From: Aurantibrevibacter litoralis
GTDB taxonomy: Bacteria; Bacteroidota; Bacteroidia; Flavobacteriales; Flavobacteriaceae
Direction: 5' to 3'
Length of the DNA: 64,000 nucleotides
Assembly: GCF_034651555.1 (NCBI RefSeq)
Contig: NZ_JAYEEQ010000008.1
Coordinates: 97,610 to 161,609, forward strand
Positions 53,185 to 62,637 of the stretch are shown piece after piece. How positions within the stretch are numbered: position 1 is the first letter of the stretch; every line of letters begins with the position of its first letter. The notes under the pieces were generated by a model. That model was not told where the DNA came from, ran no database searches, and saw nothing but the letters and a program-made list of their open reading frames with translations. The position numbers and the translations under genes are program-made.

Positions 53185-54930
53185 TCATTGATACCCTTTT
53201 GGCAATTTTCTAGATTGGGTGTGTTTTTCAAAAGCAGTTCCCAAAGCGTATAATTTGCCTTCTTGATACTGTTTGGCTATAAAGGTTAAGCCAATAGGCT
53301 CGCCATTAGGTTTATAACCCATGGGTACTATGAGTGCCGGAAATTTGGCCGCGGCCGCAACACTTGCGTGATAATTATTAATTGATAAAACAGCATCCAG
53401 CCGATGCTTCGTCATCATTGCGTTAAAAAATTCTCGTGTAATGGTCTGCAAGCGTTTCTTGATGATTTTTAGTTCTTCGGCAGATGTTTCATCCTTTAGA
53501 ATTCCATCTAAAATAGCTTGCCCGTAAGGCATCCTGATCAGGGAATCTTTCTTATTGAAAGCCAGCACATCTTCAACAGAACGTACACGTACTCTATCTT
53601 TGTTTTTTACCTGTGTGCTCAAATAGTTTGGCAAATCGGTCTTCATATCAAGATTCAAGATACTGATAAACCCATCCATTTCCGGGGCTTCCGCATCCAT
53701 CTCAATAACTACGCCTCCTGCTTCTCGTATACGATCCAAGGTGTATGTATACTCCTCGTGTTGTGCAACTAAGGACTTAAATACACCAAAACGCTTGCCT
53801 TTTAAAGTTACGTCGGTTCCAGGCTGATACCATCTCGCTTCCCAATCGGCCCGTACCGATTCATCATCGTCTTCATCAAAACCTCGCATGGCATCGAGCA
53901 CAATACCATTATCGATTACATTTTTGGTCATTGGTCCTGGTGTATCCAAAGTACTGGAAATGGGCACAATCCCTGTTCTGCTTAAAAGTCCCACCGTAGG
54001 TTTTAAGCCCACCACAGAATTCTGACCAGACGGTGATAAAATAGAGCCCGAAGTTTCTGTACCCACTGCCGCCACCGCATAATTGGCTGCCACAGCCGTA
54101 CCACTCCCTGAACTGGAACCTCCGGTTTCAAATTTACGCCGTCCGTAGGGATTTAGTGTCTGACCCCCAACCGCACTATACCCCACGGGGCAACCACTAC
54201 AAAAGAAATAAGCCCATTCGCTTAAATTTACCTTCCCCAAAATAATGGCTCCATTTTCTTTTAAACGACGAACCACAAAAGCGTCATCAGTGATGTTCTC
54301 TTTCAAAGCGATTGCTCCCGCAGTAGTATTCATTGCTGCTGTACCTATATTATCCTTTAACAAAATGGGCATGCCAAATATGGGATGTTGCGCAGACGTA
54401 GCGACCTCCTTGTCGCGCAATTTGGCCTGCTCAATACAATTAGGATTTAACGCTATAACCGTATTTAGGGTTGTAACATTAGGAATTTCAAAAGTATAAA
54501 TACGGTACAAAAAGAAACGTACCAAAGTTTCATAATTCAATTTTTTATCAGCGATGTGCGCCTGGATGGTAGGTATATCTTGTTCTATAATAAAGGGTTT
54601 TAATCGTTCATAGTCTGCCGGAGTCATTTTTAACACTTCGCTATAAAGAGGTTCAAAGACCGAATTCTTATCTAAACCTTTTGATTGAATGAGTTTATAA
54701 CGCATTCGCGCTATGTTGTGGTTTTGATTGGCCGCTACCTCTGCGGAATCATTGTAAGGCTCCCAGAGCGGAGCGTCGATGGTATCCTCGACCTCAGCAG
54801 TATTCTCTGGCGCTGCTATTGGCGGGGTTGTATGTTGCTCGCCGCCGGACTTACAACTCGTAAGTAAAAAAAGCCCCATGCCAAACCACATTAAAAGACC
54901 CGTACCTAATCGTGAATTAATTTTTTCCAT
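53185..54930 (-). CDS. Amidase (amidase signature family), lipoprotein
   Basis: 581 residues; lipobox Cys26 (GLFLLTSCKSGG). The amidase signature triad is visible: Lys in MPILLKDNIGTAAMNTT, cis-Ser in TGGSSSGSGTAVA and nucleophilic Ser in GTETSGSILSPSGQNSVVGLKP. An N-terminal extension of about 60 residues precedes the core. It should cleave amides in the periplasm. The gene overlaps the upstream DUF2911 gene by 25 bases, forming an ftsY-DUF2911-amidase operon. Confidence 0.92.
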   Translation of the reverse strand: MEKINSRLGTGLLMWFGMGLFLLTSCKSGGEQHTTPPIAAPENTAEVEDTIDAPLWEPYNDSAEVAANQNHNIARMRYKLIQSKGLDKNSVFEPLYSEVLKMTPADYERLKPFIIEQDIPTIQAHIADKKLNYETLVRFFLYRIYTFEIPNVTTLNTVIALNPNCIEQAKLRDKEVATSAQHPIFGMPILLKDNIGTAAMNTTAGAIALKENITDDAFVVRRLKENGAIILGKVNLSEWAYFFCSGCPVGYSAVGGQTLNPYGRRKFETGGSSSGSGTAVAANYAVAAVGTETSGSILSPSGQNSVVGLKPTVGLLSRTGIVPISSTLDTPGPMTKNVIDNGIVLDAMRGFDEDDDESVRADWEARWYQPGTDVTLKGKRFGVFKSLVAQHEEYTYTLDRIREAGGVVIEMDAEAPEMDGFISILNLDMKTDLPNYLSTQVKNKDRVRVRSVEDVLAFNKKDSLIRMPYGQAILDGILKDETSAEELKIIKKRLQTITREFFNAMMTKHRLDAVLSINNYHASVAAAAKFPALIVPMGYKPNGEPIGLTFIAKQYQEGKLYALGTAFEKHTQSRKLPKGYQ

Positions 54931-55760
54931 TTGGCAATATTTTCTTGATTCATACGGACAAATTCGTCTTTTCCTTCCGCTTCAGCCAATTCTAGGGATT
55001 TTTGAGCCGATTTTATAGCATCCGAATAGTTCTTTAATTCTGCTTCAACCAAAGATTTCACTCTATAAAAGTAATAGGTATCCCCACCTATCCGTATGGC
55101 TTGTTGCAAATACGATAAAGCACGTGAGGCATCTTTTCCTTGTTCTTGCAAATACCGAGCGGCTTCATAATAGGTCTGGGCCGTGGGATTGCGCTTTATG
55201 TTATTTGCGATCTCGCGTTCCATCAAATCATCCGTATCAATGTGTATGGGCACCCGTATTCTACGATAGTCCCAGTGCAAGATCATGTCCATACTATTGT
55301 GATCTATACGATCAAAAGAAATGAGAAAATTCTCTTGCTGTGTAGTTGTTTTTTCAGGTACAACTCGAACTCTAATCGCATCTTCATCTGGGTTGTAGGC
55401 GGTGCGACCGTCGCCCCAATGCGTAGTATTCTTATGAAAGATAAACGTCCATTCTTCTGCTTCCGGAAATGCATAAAGCGCATAGGTACCGGGCGGTAAG
55501 GCATGCCCCATTATATATAGTTCGGAATCGGTAGTGAATTTAGTAGATTCATTGGCTCCTACACGCCAAATGCGACCATAAGGTACCAGAGCACCCCAAA
55601 TTTGTCTGGCCTTTACCGCCGGTCTGGAATAGGCCACCGTAATAGTTGCTAAACCTAAGCTTTGCTGTGTCTGAGAAAACGGACTCGCCTTAGGATGATT
55701 TATTTGCGACATGGCTCCGGCGCAGCATAAATACATAAAAATCATCGAGGCTATTTTCAA
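54906..55760 (-). CDS. DUF2911 domain-containing protein (second copy)
   Basis: 284 residues with a signal peptide (IASMIFMYLCCAGAMSQ). The DUF2911 signature SRPAVKARQIWGALVPYGRI and WRVGANESTKFTTDSELYIM is clear, followed by a TPR-like C-terminus (YEAARYLQEQGKDASRALSY). It is a paralogue of the gene at 4972, sharing the layout but only part of the sequence. Its start overlaps the ftsY stop by 4 bases. Confidence 0.88.
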   Translation of the reverse strand: MKIASMIFMYLCCAGAMSQINHPKASPFSQTQQSLGLATITVAYSRPAVKARQIWGALVPYGRIWRVGANESTKFTTDSELYIMGHALPPGTYALYAFPEAEEWTFIFHKNTTHWGDGRTAYNPDEDAIRVRVVPEKTTTQQENFLISFDRIDHNSMDMILHWDYRRIRVPIHIDTDDLMEREIANNIKRNPTAQTYYEAARYLQEQGKDASRALSYLQQAIRIGGDTYYFYRVKSLVEAELKNYSDAIKSAQKSLELAEAEGKDEFVRMNQENIAKWKKLIHD

Positions 55761-56719
55761 TTGGTATGGCTAAAAAATGAATCTACAAACTCGTATTTAT
55801 TAAAGACCTGTAAATCCTCTATTCCTTCGCCTACACCAATATATTTTACCGGAATTTGAAATTGATCGGAAATACCGATAACCACACCTCCTTTGGCGGT
55901 ACCATCTAACTTTGTTACCGCTAATGACGTTACCTCGGTGGCTTTTGTAAAAGCCTTAGCCTGTTCAAAAGCGTTTTGCCCGGTTGAACCATCTAAAACC
56001 AAAAGTACATCGTGTGGCGCATCAGGTATTACTTTTTGCATCACCCTTTTCACCTTGGTTAATTCGTTCATTAAATTTACCTTATTATGCAGTCGCCCGG
56101 CAGTATCAATGATAACTACATCCGCATTTTGGGTTACCGCAGAAGTTAGCGTATCAAAAGCAACCGAAGCGGGATCGCTACCCATCTGCTGTTTCACTAT
56201 GGGCACCGAAACCCGATCTGCCCAAATTTGCAGTTGGTCTATGGCTGCAGCCCTAAAGGTATCGGCGGCGCCCAAAACCACCTTAAAACCCTTCTTTTTA
56301 AACTGATAGGCCAATTTGCCAATGGTGGTAGTTTTCCCTACCCCATTTACACCTACCACCATAATTACATAAGGGCTTTTAGCCGGGGAAATGGTAAAGT
56401 CTACGGCTTCACCGATGTTGGTTTCCGAAAGGAGTCCAGCGATCTCCTCCCTTAAAATGAGATTTAGTTCTTCAGTGCCCAGATACTTGTCGGAAGCGAC
56501 TCTGGCTTCTATCCGATCAATAATTTTAAGGGTGGTGGTCACGCCTACATCCGAGGACACCAAAACCTCTTCCAGCCGATCGAGTACTTCTGCATCTACT
56601 TTGGACTTCCCTGCAACGGCTTTGCTTAGTTTGGTTAAAAACGTCACAGTAGTTTTTTCCAAGCCTTTGTCTAAGCTCTCTTTTTTCTCATTAGAAAATA
56701 TCCTTTTAAATAAGCTCAT
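55757..56719 (-). CDS. ftsY: Signal recognition particle receptor FtsY
   Basis: 320 residues. NG-domain motifs: G1 GVNGVGKTTTIGKLA, DTFRAAA, G3 VIIDTAGRL, G4 TKLDGTAKGG. The N-terminal acidic A domain is short, as often in Bacteroidetes. It targets the SRP-ribosome complex to the membrane. A -7 box (TATCTTTG) lies at 56742-56749. Confidence 0.95.
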   Translation of the reverse strand: MSLFKRIFSNEKKESLDKGLEKTTVTFLTKLSKAVAGKSKVDAEVLDRLEEVLVSSDVGVTTTLKIIDRIEARVASDKYLGTEELNLILREEIAGLLSETNIGEAVDFTISPAKSPYVIMVVGVNGVGKTTTIGKLAYQFKKKGFKVVLGAADTFRAAAIDQLQIWADRVSVPIVKQQMGSDPASVAFDTLTSAVTQNADVVIIDTAGRLHNKVNLMNELTKVKRVMQKVIPDAPHDVLLVLDGSTGQNAFEQAKAFTKATEVTSLAVTKLDGTAKGGVVIGISDQFQIPVKYIGVGEGIEDLQVFNKYEFVDSFFSHTN

Positions 56720-56762
56720 TCCGTAGATTTCGTTGGTTCATCAAAGATATAAAAATAAAAAA

Positions 56763-56784
56763 GCCACTTTCTTAAGAAAGTGGC
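56763..56784 (-). terminator. Terminator of rpmB-rpmG-DUF4295 operon
   Basis: A perfect 22-base palindrome with GCCACTTTCT/AGAAAGTGGC arms. On the minus strand it is followed by a T-rich tract (the A-run at 56751-56762), 25 bases past the DUF4295 stop. Confidence 0.85.
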
Positions 56785-56808
56785 CTAAACCTTATTTTAT
56801 TTTGATTG

Positions 56809-56958
56809 TTATTTTTTCAACCATTCATTTACCATTTCCGGTGCCATAACGGCTTCAGTAAATGTATATGCACCAGATTTTGTAGATTTTACCATTTTTA
56901 TCACCTTGGTTAATCTTTTGGAACTTGTTTGTAAACTTGCTACCGTCTTCTTCGCCAT
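56809..56958 (-). CDS. DUF4295 family small protein
   Basis: 49 residues, MAKKTVASLQTSSKRLTKVI to EMVNEWLKK. It follows rpmG by 6 bases and is the usual third member of the rpmB-rpmG-DUF4295 cluster of Bacteroidetes. It is Lys-rich and probably associated with ribosomes; the function is not established. Confidence 0.85.
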   Translation of the reverse strand: MAKKTVASLQTSSKRLTKVIKMVKSTKSGAYTFTEAVMAPEMVNEWLKK

Positions 56959-56964
56959 GATTTC

Positions 56965-57147
56965 CTATTTAATTTCTTTATGAACTGTAACCTTATTTAG
57001 GACACGATTAAATTTTTTAATTTCCATCCTGTCCGGAGTATTCTTCTTATTCTTGGTTGTAATATATCGGGATGTTCCCGGCATGCCCGATGCCTTATGC
57101 TCGGTGCATTCTAATATTACCTGAATTCTATTACCCTTCTTTGCCAT
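56965..57147 (-). CDS. rpmG: 50S ribosomal protein L33
   Basis: 60 residues, MAKKGNRIQVILECTEHKAS with the typical Bacteroidetes L33 ending KFNRVLNKVTVHKEIK. The zinc-type cysteine pairs are absent (only one Cys), so it is the Cys-lacking form. It lies 26 bases downstream of rpmB. Confidence 0.95.
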   Translation of the reverse strand: MAKKGNRIQVILECTEHKASGMPGTSRYITTKNKKNTPDRMEIKKFNRVLNKVTVHKEIK

Positions 57148-57173
57148 GATTTTATTCTAATGAGTAAGGAAAA

Positions 57174-57407
57174 CTAAATTAATCCTTTTGTTTTAGCTTC
57201 TTTTAATACCTGAGAAATGCCTTTTTTATTGATGCTCTTTAAAGCTTTTGTAGATACCTTTAAGGTAATCCAACGATCTTCTTCCGGTATGTAGAACCTT
57301 TTTTTGGAAAGATTTACCTCAAATCGTCTCTTGGTTTTATTGATAGAAAAGGAAACATTGTTTCCTACCATACCTTTCTTTCCCGTAAGTTCACAAACTC
57401 TTGACAT
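57174..57407 (-). CDS. rpmB: 50S ribosomal protein L28
   Basis: 77 residues, MSRVCELTGKKGMVGNNVSF start, typical L28 with the RRFEVNLSKKRFY segment. First gene of the rpmB-rpmG-DUF4295 operon, with a well formed promoter upstream. Confidence 0.95.
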   Translation of the reverse strand: MSRVCELTGKKGMVGNNVSFSINKTKRRFEVNLSKKRFYIPEEDRWITLKVSTKALKSINKKGISQVLKEAKTKGLI

Positions 57408-57442
57408 TTCTATTCTTTTTTGTGTGATTTTTAAACAGGCTG

Positions 57443-57474
57443 CAAATTTATGTCATTTTTATGGGACGCACAAA
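57443..57474 (-). promoter_or_regulatory. Promoter of rpmB operon (TTTG-N20-TAAATTTG)
   Basis: On the minus strand TTTG (57474-57471), a 20-base spacer and TAAATTTG (57450-57443), an excellent match to the Bacteroidetes consensus, 35 bases before the rpmB ATG. Confidence 0.65.
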
Positions 57475-57482
57475 ATTCTTTT

Positions 57483-58730
57483 TCAGAATTTTAAAATTTC
57501 TTTTTGAAGCAGTTCAAACGCCTTATTAGCCGTCTTTTGTATCACCCTTTCCCTATGGTTCCCCATTGAAAATTGTTCCGAAAAAACTGTAACGGGAGTG
57601 GCAATAGCAATAAACACAGTACCTACATCGGCCGTTGCATCGCCCTTGGACGGTCCTGCATTCCCTGTTGTGGCTATGGCAAAATCCGATTTAAAAAGCT
57701 TCTTTACGTTTTCTGCCATGGCCTCGGCCACCTCGGCACTTACCACAGAAAATTGGTCTATGAGTTTTTGCGGTACCTGCAAGACATCTACTTTAGCTTG
57801 CGTGGCATAACTTACCACTGTACCGTTGAAATACTTGGAAGCACCGGGCAATGCGGTAATCATCTCAGCTAACTTTCCGCCCGTACAACTTTCGGCGGTC
57901 GCCAGCGTAATTGCTTTGCCAATCATACACTTGGCCACGGAAGCTTCAATAGTTTCCTCGTCCTCCGTTCCGTAAAGAATATCATCTACCAGCGTGGCAA
58001 GCGTATTAGATGCTGCCTCCAAAGATTGAGTTAACACTCGTAAATCCGTGCCTTTTGCAGTAAGCCGCAACCGCACTTTTCCTACATTAGGTAGGTAGGC
58101 CAGCTTTATGAAGGCAGGCAGATCCTCCTCTAACTGAACCAAGCGTTCGGCGATACTGCTTTCACCCATGCCATAGGTAACAAGGGTACGGTGCAGTATG
58201 TGTGGTCGTTGAAATGTACGCACAATTCTTGGGATAACCTCTTCCCGCATTAAATACTCCATTTCGTAAGGTACGCCGGGTAGTGAGACAAAAACAGACT
58301 TACCGCCATTGAGCCACATGCCCGGAGCGGTACCAAAAGCATTGTGCAATACAATGGATTTGGACGGCACCAATGCCTGTTTTCTATTGATTTCCGAAAT
58401 AGGAACTCGAATGTATTTTTTAAATAGTTGCTCTACGTGCAAAAGCACGTTCGTATTTTCTATTAAGTGATCTCCGAAATAGGTACAGAGCGTATGTTTG
58501 GTGATGTCGTCTTTGGTTGGGCCCAATCCTCCGGTCATAATGACAAGATCTACTCTGGATTCGGCTTCTTTCATAGCCTGCAAGATGTGGGCACTATCAT
58601 CCTGTACTGAGGTAATTTGATACACCGATATCCCAATCTTGTTCAATTCCTTGGCCATAAACACAGAATTGGTATCGGTAATTTGGCCTATGAGAATCTC
58701 ATCACCAATCGTAATAATTTCTGCCAGCAT
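57483..58730 (-). CDS. cinA: CinA-like protein (nicotinamide-nucleotide amidase)
   Basis: 415 residues. N-terminal MoCF-like domain (AEIITIGDEILIGQITDTNS, VIMTGGLGPTKDDITKHTL) and C-terminal CinA/PncC domain (ATAESCTGGKLAEMITALPG, ATTGNAGPSKGDATADVGTV), the full-length fusion form. It recycles NMN to NaMN in pyridine nucleotide salvage. It lies 2 bases downstream of the Hpt gene. Confidence 0.93.
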   Translation of the reverse strand: MLAEIITIGDEILIGQITDTNSVFMAKELNKIGISVYQITSVQDDSAHILQAMKEAESRVDLVIMTGGLGPTKDDITKHTLCTYFGDHLIENTNVLLHVEQLFKKYIRVPISEINRKQALVPSKSIVLHNAFGTAPGMWLNGGKSVFVSLPGVPYEMEYLMREEVIPRIVRTFQRPHILHRTLVTYGMGESSIAERLVQLEEDLPAFIKLAYLPNVGKVRLRLTAKGTDLRVLTQSLEAASNTLATLVDDILYGTEDEETIEASVAKCMIGKAITLATAESCTGGKLAEMITALPGASKYFNGTVVSYATQAKVDVLQVPQKLIDQFSVVSAEVAEAMAENVKKLFKSDFAIATTGNAGPSKGDATADVGTVFIAIATPVTVFSEQFSMGNHRERVIQKTANKAFELLQKEILKF

Positions 58731-58732
58731 CC

Positions 58733-59071
58733 TTAAAACTGAAAATCTTGTTTTAATTGAGCCACCACTTGCTGTATATCCTTTTTAAGTAATGGGAAGA
58801 TCCTAGCGATTTCTGCAGTGTTGGCTTTGCCCTTACCTAAGGTTTCAATTTGTAAGGCCATATCCCGGGTCTGCTCCATACCCAGTAAATCTACGTTGGG
58901 TTTTATTTTGTGCGCCAACTTATACACCTGCTCATAATTGCGTTCGTTCAATGCTTTTTCCAATTCACTTAAATCCTGAGGTACTTCCTCCAGAAAAACG
59001 GCTACTACAGAATTGATGAAGTCTTCATCCCCTTCCGCCATTTCGTTCAACTTATCTAAACTGTATATCAT
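58733..59071 (-). CDS. Hpt domain phosphotransfer protein
   Basis: 112 residues of helical protein with the Hpt signature LAHKIKPNVDLLGM; the phosphorylatable His is at 54. Stand-alone Hpt proteins relay phosphate between histidine kinases and response regulators. It lies between the FAH gene (1-base overlap) and cinA, with no kinase beside it. Confidence 0.88.
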   Translation of the reverse strand: MIYSLDKLNEMAEGDEDFINSVVAVFLEEVPQDLSELEKALNERNYEQVYKLAHKIKPNVDLLGMEQTRDMALQIETLGKGKANTAEIARIFPLLKKDIQQVVAQLKQDFQF

Positions 59072-59682
59072 TATTTAATTTTTACCGAAAACATCGTCTC
59101 ATTTTCCAAGAAGCCCGTAAGATAATCATTTGCCATTATTTTACCAACTCCGGCAGGTGTTCCTGTAAATAGAATATCCCCTTTTTTAAGCGTAAAAAAT
59201 GTAGATACATAGGCCACCAATTCATCAATTTTCCAGAGCATGTGACTTGTGTTCCCTTTTTGTACTATGGTCCCGTTTTTCACCAATGAAAAATTGAGGT
59301 TGTTGATGTCCTGAATCTGACTTTTCGGAATCCATGTGCCAATTACAGCAGCACCATCAAAACCTTTGGCCTTTTCCCAGGGCAATCCTTTTTCCTTTAA
59401 TTTGGTTTGAAGATCGCGTGCCGTAAAATCGATCCCTAAGCCAATTTCATCGTAATAGGAATGAGCAAATTCCTGAGCTATATGTTTCCCAACTTTATTG
59501 ATTTTCACCAATACTTCCACTTCATGGTGCACGTCATCCGAAAAATCGGGAATATAAAAATCTTGTTCCTTGGGCAATACCGCAGAATCCGGTTTAATAA
59601 AAACTACAGGATCTGAAGGTCTTTCATTGGCCAATTCTGCAATATGATCTACATAATTTCTACCAATACAGATAATTTTCAT
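59071..59682 (-). CDS. Fumarylacetoacetate hydrolase family protein
   Basis: 203 residues, starting KIICIGRNYVDHIAELANE, with metal-ligand region DDVHHEVEVLVKIN and GIDFTARDLQTKLKEKGLPW plus TGTPAGVGKI. The size matches the FAHD1-like acylpyruvase/oxaloacetate decarboxylase group. It follows the DnaQ-like gene by 15 bases. Confidence 0.9.
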   Translation of the reverse strand: MKIICIGRNYVDHIAELANERPSDPVVFIKPDSAVLPKEQDFYIPDFSDDVHHEVEVLVKINKVGKHIAQEFAHSYYDEIGLGIDFTARDLQTKLKEKGLPWEKAKGFDGAAVIGTWIPKSQIQDINNLNFSLVKNGTIVQKGNTSHMLWKIDELVAYVSTFFTLKKGDILFTGTPAGVGKIMANDYLTGFLENETMFSVKIK

Positions 59683-59697
59683 GGTTTACTATACTAC

Positions 59698-60474
59698 TTA
59701 GTTAAGCTTGGTATTGAGTTTATTCAACTTTATTTGGGTTAATACTTTTTTGGTGTACAGCGGAAAATCGGCATTTAAAATCCACCCAAAATAGCCCGGT
59801 TCGCTTTCTAGCACCTCATGTACTTTTTTACCTTTGTGCTTCCCAAAAGCGAAGACTTCATTACCATCCTCATCAAATGCAATAAAGCCGGCAAAATCTG
59901 CAAAAGTCCTGTGTGTAGAAAATTCGGCCAACTTTTTTATATTGTTTTCCAACTCCGGATATTTAACCAATTGAGCCAAAAGGACTTCGTAAGTGGCTTT
60001 AGTATCTGCCGCCGCACTATGAGCATTAGCCAGCTCCTTGTTACAATAAAATTTATATGCGGCTTCTAATGTCCGTTTTTCCATTTTATGAAAAATGGTT
60101 TGGACATCTACGGAAACGGTGTTTTTCATGTCGAAATCGACCCCAGCCCTAAGCATTTCTTCGGCCAATAAGGGAATATCAAATCGATCCGAATTGAAAC
60201 CGCCCAAATCGCTATCCTGTATCATTTTATAAATTTCCTTGGATACCTGTTTAAAAGTGGGTTCGTGCGCCACCTTTTCGTTTGAAATGCCGTGTATGGC
60301 CACCACCTGTTCCGGGATTTCCATTTCCGGATTTACCAACCACGTCTTACTTTCCTTATTACCGTTTGGGTAAATTTTTAGCATGGAAATTTCAACAATT
60401 CTGTCTTTGGCGACATTGGTTCCTGTAGTTTCCAAATCAAAAAAACAAATCGGTTTTGTTAGCTGTAGTTGCAT
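59698..60474 (-). CDS. DnaQ-like 3'-5' exonuclease with C-terminal extra domain
   Basis: 258 residues. DEDDh exonuclease motifs: ICFFDLETTGTNVAKDRIVE, GFNSDRFDIPLLAEE, and AHSAAADTKATYEVL. After about residue 205 comes an extra segment (VFAFGKHKGKKVHEVLESEP and GYFGWILNADFPLYTKKVL) that resembles the small DUF3820-like domain found in ExoX-type proteins. DNA proofreading or RNA processing is possible. A -7 box (TATATTTG) lies at 60492-60499. Confidence 0.9.
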   Translation of the reverse strand: MQLQLTKPICFFDLETTGTNVAKDRIVEISMLKIYPNGNKESKTWLVNPEMEIPEQVVAIHGISNEKVAHEPTFKQVSKEIYKMIQDSDLGGFNSDRFDIPLLAEEMLRAGVDFDMKNTVSVDVQTIFHKMEKRTLEAAYKFYCNKELANAHSAAADTKATYEVLLAQLVKYPELENNIKKLAEFSTHRTFADFAGFIAFDEDGNEVFAFGKHKGKKVHEVLESEPGYFGWILNADFPLYTKKVLTQIKLNKLNTKLN

Positions 60475-60563
60475 CGTATGTGGTATTTCTGCAAATATAG
60501 TTTTTAGATCCTTTTCAGAAAATTAATCGCCCCTAATGTCAAAAAAGAATTGCCTATGAAAGA

Positions 60564-61922
60564 CTAAATCTCTCTATCGATGTCCCATGCCTCTAAATAA
60601 TCTGCAACCGATTTTACAAACATACCTCCCAAGGCACCATTAACCACCCGATGGTCGTAACTGTGGGAAAGAAACATTTTGCTTCGAATACCAATAAAAT
60701 CGCCCTCTGGGGTTTCAATAACCGCCGGTACCTTTCGAATGGCACCCAAAGCCAGAATACCTACTTGGGGTTGGTTTATTATCGGCGTTCCAAAGACACT
60801 ACCAAAAGAACCTACATTCGTAACGGTATAGGTGCCATCTTTAACTTCGTCGGGTTTTAAGGCATTAGTACGCGCCCTTTTGGCCAAATCGTTTACCGCC
60901 TTAGACATTCCCACTAAATTTAACTGATCGGCATTCTTAATTACCGGCACAATTAAATTTCCATCGGGCAATGCAGCAGCCATACCTATATTGATGTTTT
61001 TTTTCTTGATGACGGTATCCCCTTGTACCGAAATGTTGATCATGGGATATTTCTTAATCGCTTTTGCGACGGCTTCCATAAAAATGGGCGTAAAGGTTAG
61101 TTTTTCGCCTTCTCGTTTTTCAAAAAGGTCTTTCACCTTATTTCGCCATTGCACCACATTAGTGACATCTACTTCTACAAAACTCTGCACATGAGCAGAG
61201 GTAGAAACACTATCTACCATATGTTGCGCTATCAGTTTTCCCATTCGCGACATGGGGATTACTTCTTCTCCCACCAAACTTGAGGTCTTGGTATCCGAGC
61301 TATTTTCGGGAAGCGATGCTTTTATTTCCTTGGTGTTCAATGCCTCCTTTTCCTGATGTTTAGGCTGCGTAACCACAGTTGCGTCTGTTTGCCCTTTTTT
61401 CTGTTCTACATACGCTAAAATATCACTTTTGGTGAGTCTTCCCTCGCTTCCACTGCCGGGAATGGTATCTAATTCGGCAACGGAAATACCTTCTTGCTTC
61501 GCAATATTTTTCACTAAAGGAGAATAAAATCGGTCTGAAGTATGATACTCCGAAACTGCCACGCGTACCGTTTCTTTAGCAGCAACCACACTGTCTTCTA
61601 TCGCTTTAACCGAAGCTACTGCTTGGGTTACCGTTTCTGCTTCAGTTTCGGAAGGTGCGGCGGGTTCTGAAAGTACCGCCTTTTCCGTTTCTATAATGGC
61701 CACGGTTTGCCCTACTTTTATGATATCATCCGGGTTAAAAAGTTTTTGAATTAAAACACCCTCTACCTCACTAGGCACCTCAGAATCTACTTTATCAGTG
61801 GCTATTTCAAAAACAGCTTCGTCCATGGCTACTGTATCGCCTACCTCCTTTAACCATGAGGTTAAGGTTGCTTCGGCCACACTCTCCCCCATTTGCGGTA
61901 ATTTCAATTCAAATTTTGACAT
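60564..61922 (-). CDS. 2-oxo acid dehydrogenase E2 (dihydrolipoamide acyltransferase)
   Basis: 452 residues. One lipoyl domain with Lys44 in EIATDKVDSEVPSEV, a long linker, a peripheral-subunit-binding domain (SPLVKNIAKQEGISVAELDT) and the catalytic domain with SHSYDHRVVNGALGG. No E1 or E3 gene is adjacent. The single lipoyl domain and pattern fit a branched-chain 2-oxo acid or 2-oxoglutarate complex; I cannot decide which. Confidence 0.9.
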   Translation of the reverse strand: MSKFELKLPQMGESVAEATLTSWLKEVGDTVAMDEAVFEIATDKVDSEVPSEVEGVLIQKLFNPDDIIKVGQTVAIIETEKAVLSEPAAPSETEAETVTQAVASVKAIEDSVVAAKETVRVAVSEYHTSDRFYSPLVKNIAKQEGISVAELDTIPGSGSEGRLTKSDILAYVEQKKGQTDATVVTQPKHQEKEALNTKEIKASLPENSSDTKTSSLVGEEVIPMSRMGKLIAQHMVDSVSTSAHVQSFVEVDVTNVVQWRNKVKDLFEKREGEKLTFTPIFMEAVAKAIKKYPMINISVQGDTVIKKKNINIGMAAALPDGNLIVPVIKNADQLNLVGMSKAVNDLAKRARTNALKPDEVKDGTYTVTNVGSFGSVFGTPIINQPQVGILALGAIRKVPAVIETPEGDFIGIRSKMFLSHSYDHRVVNGALGGMFVKSVADYLEAWDIDREI

Positions 61923-62016
61923 TTTACTATTTTATATGCGATTAAAGCCTAATATTTTGCAAAAATAATATAAAATACGTCTCGTTTTTACACTTTGTGC
62001 ATTTGCGGCAGTAAGA

Positions 62017-62637
62017 CTAGGAAATTTTCAAGGAGTTTTCAAACGGTATTCTGTTTACGATACTCCTTCCTAGGGTTATTTCATCGGCAAATTCTAACTC
62101 GTCGCCTACCGCAATTCCTCGGGCTATGGTTGATGTTATGAGTTGTATCCCTTCTAATTTCTTAAAAATATAAAAATTTGTGGTATCGCCCTCCATCGTG
62201 GAACTGAGCGCAAAAATAAGTTCCTTTATCTTGCCTTCTTTTACCTTCCTCACCAAGGGTTCTATGGTTAAATTATGAGGGCCAATACCCTCCATTGGCG
62301 ATATTTTGCCTCCTAATACATGGTATAAGCCTCGAAATTGCCCTGTATTTTCTATAGCCATTACATCTCGAATGTCCTCCACCACACAAACCAAAGTTTC
62401 ATCCCTTTTTGGATTGGCACAAATCTCACAAATGGCGACATCAGAAATATTAAAACAATTGGTGCAAAATTTAATTTCTGAGCGCAATTGTTCCAAACTT
62501 TGTGCAAGATGCGTTGTTTGGGAAGGCGGTTGCTTTAAGAGATGTAAAACCAATCGCAGTGCCGTACGTTTTCCTATACCGGGCAACTGGGACATTTCAT
62601 AGACTGCGCTTTCCAATAATTTAGATGAAAAATCCAT
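62017..62637 (-). CDS. recR: Recombination mediator protein RecR
   Basis: 206 residues. Helix-hairpin-helix (MSQLPGIGKRTALRLVLHLL), zinc finger FCTNCFNISDVAICEICANP, Toprim start VCVVEDIRDVMAIENTGQF and YHVLGGKISPMEGIGP, all canonical RecR. It acts in RecF-pathway gap repair. A -7 box (TAATTTTG) lies at 62643-62650. Confidence 0.96.
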   Translation of the reverse strand: MDFSSKLLESAVYEMSQLPGIGKRTALRLVLHLLKQPPSQTTHLAQSLEQLRSEIKFCTNCFNISDVAICEICANPKRDETLVCVVEDIRDVMAIENTGQFRGLYHVLGGKISPMEGIGPHNLTIEPLVRKVKEGKIKELIFALSSTMEGDTTNFYIFKKLEGIQLITSTIARGIAVGDELEFADEITLGRSIVNRIPFENSLKIS

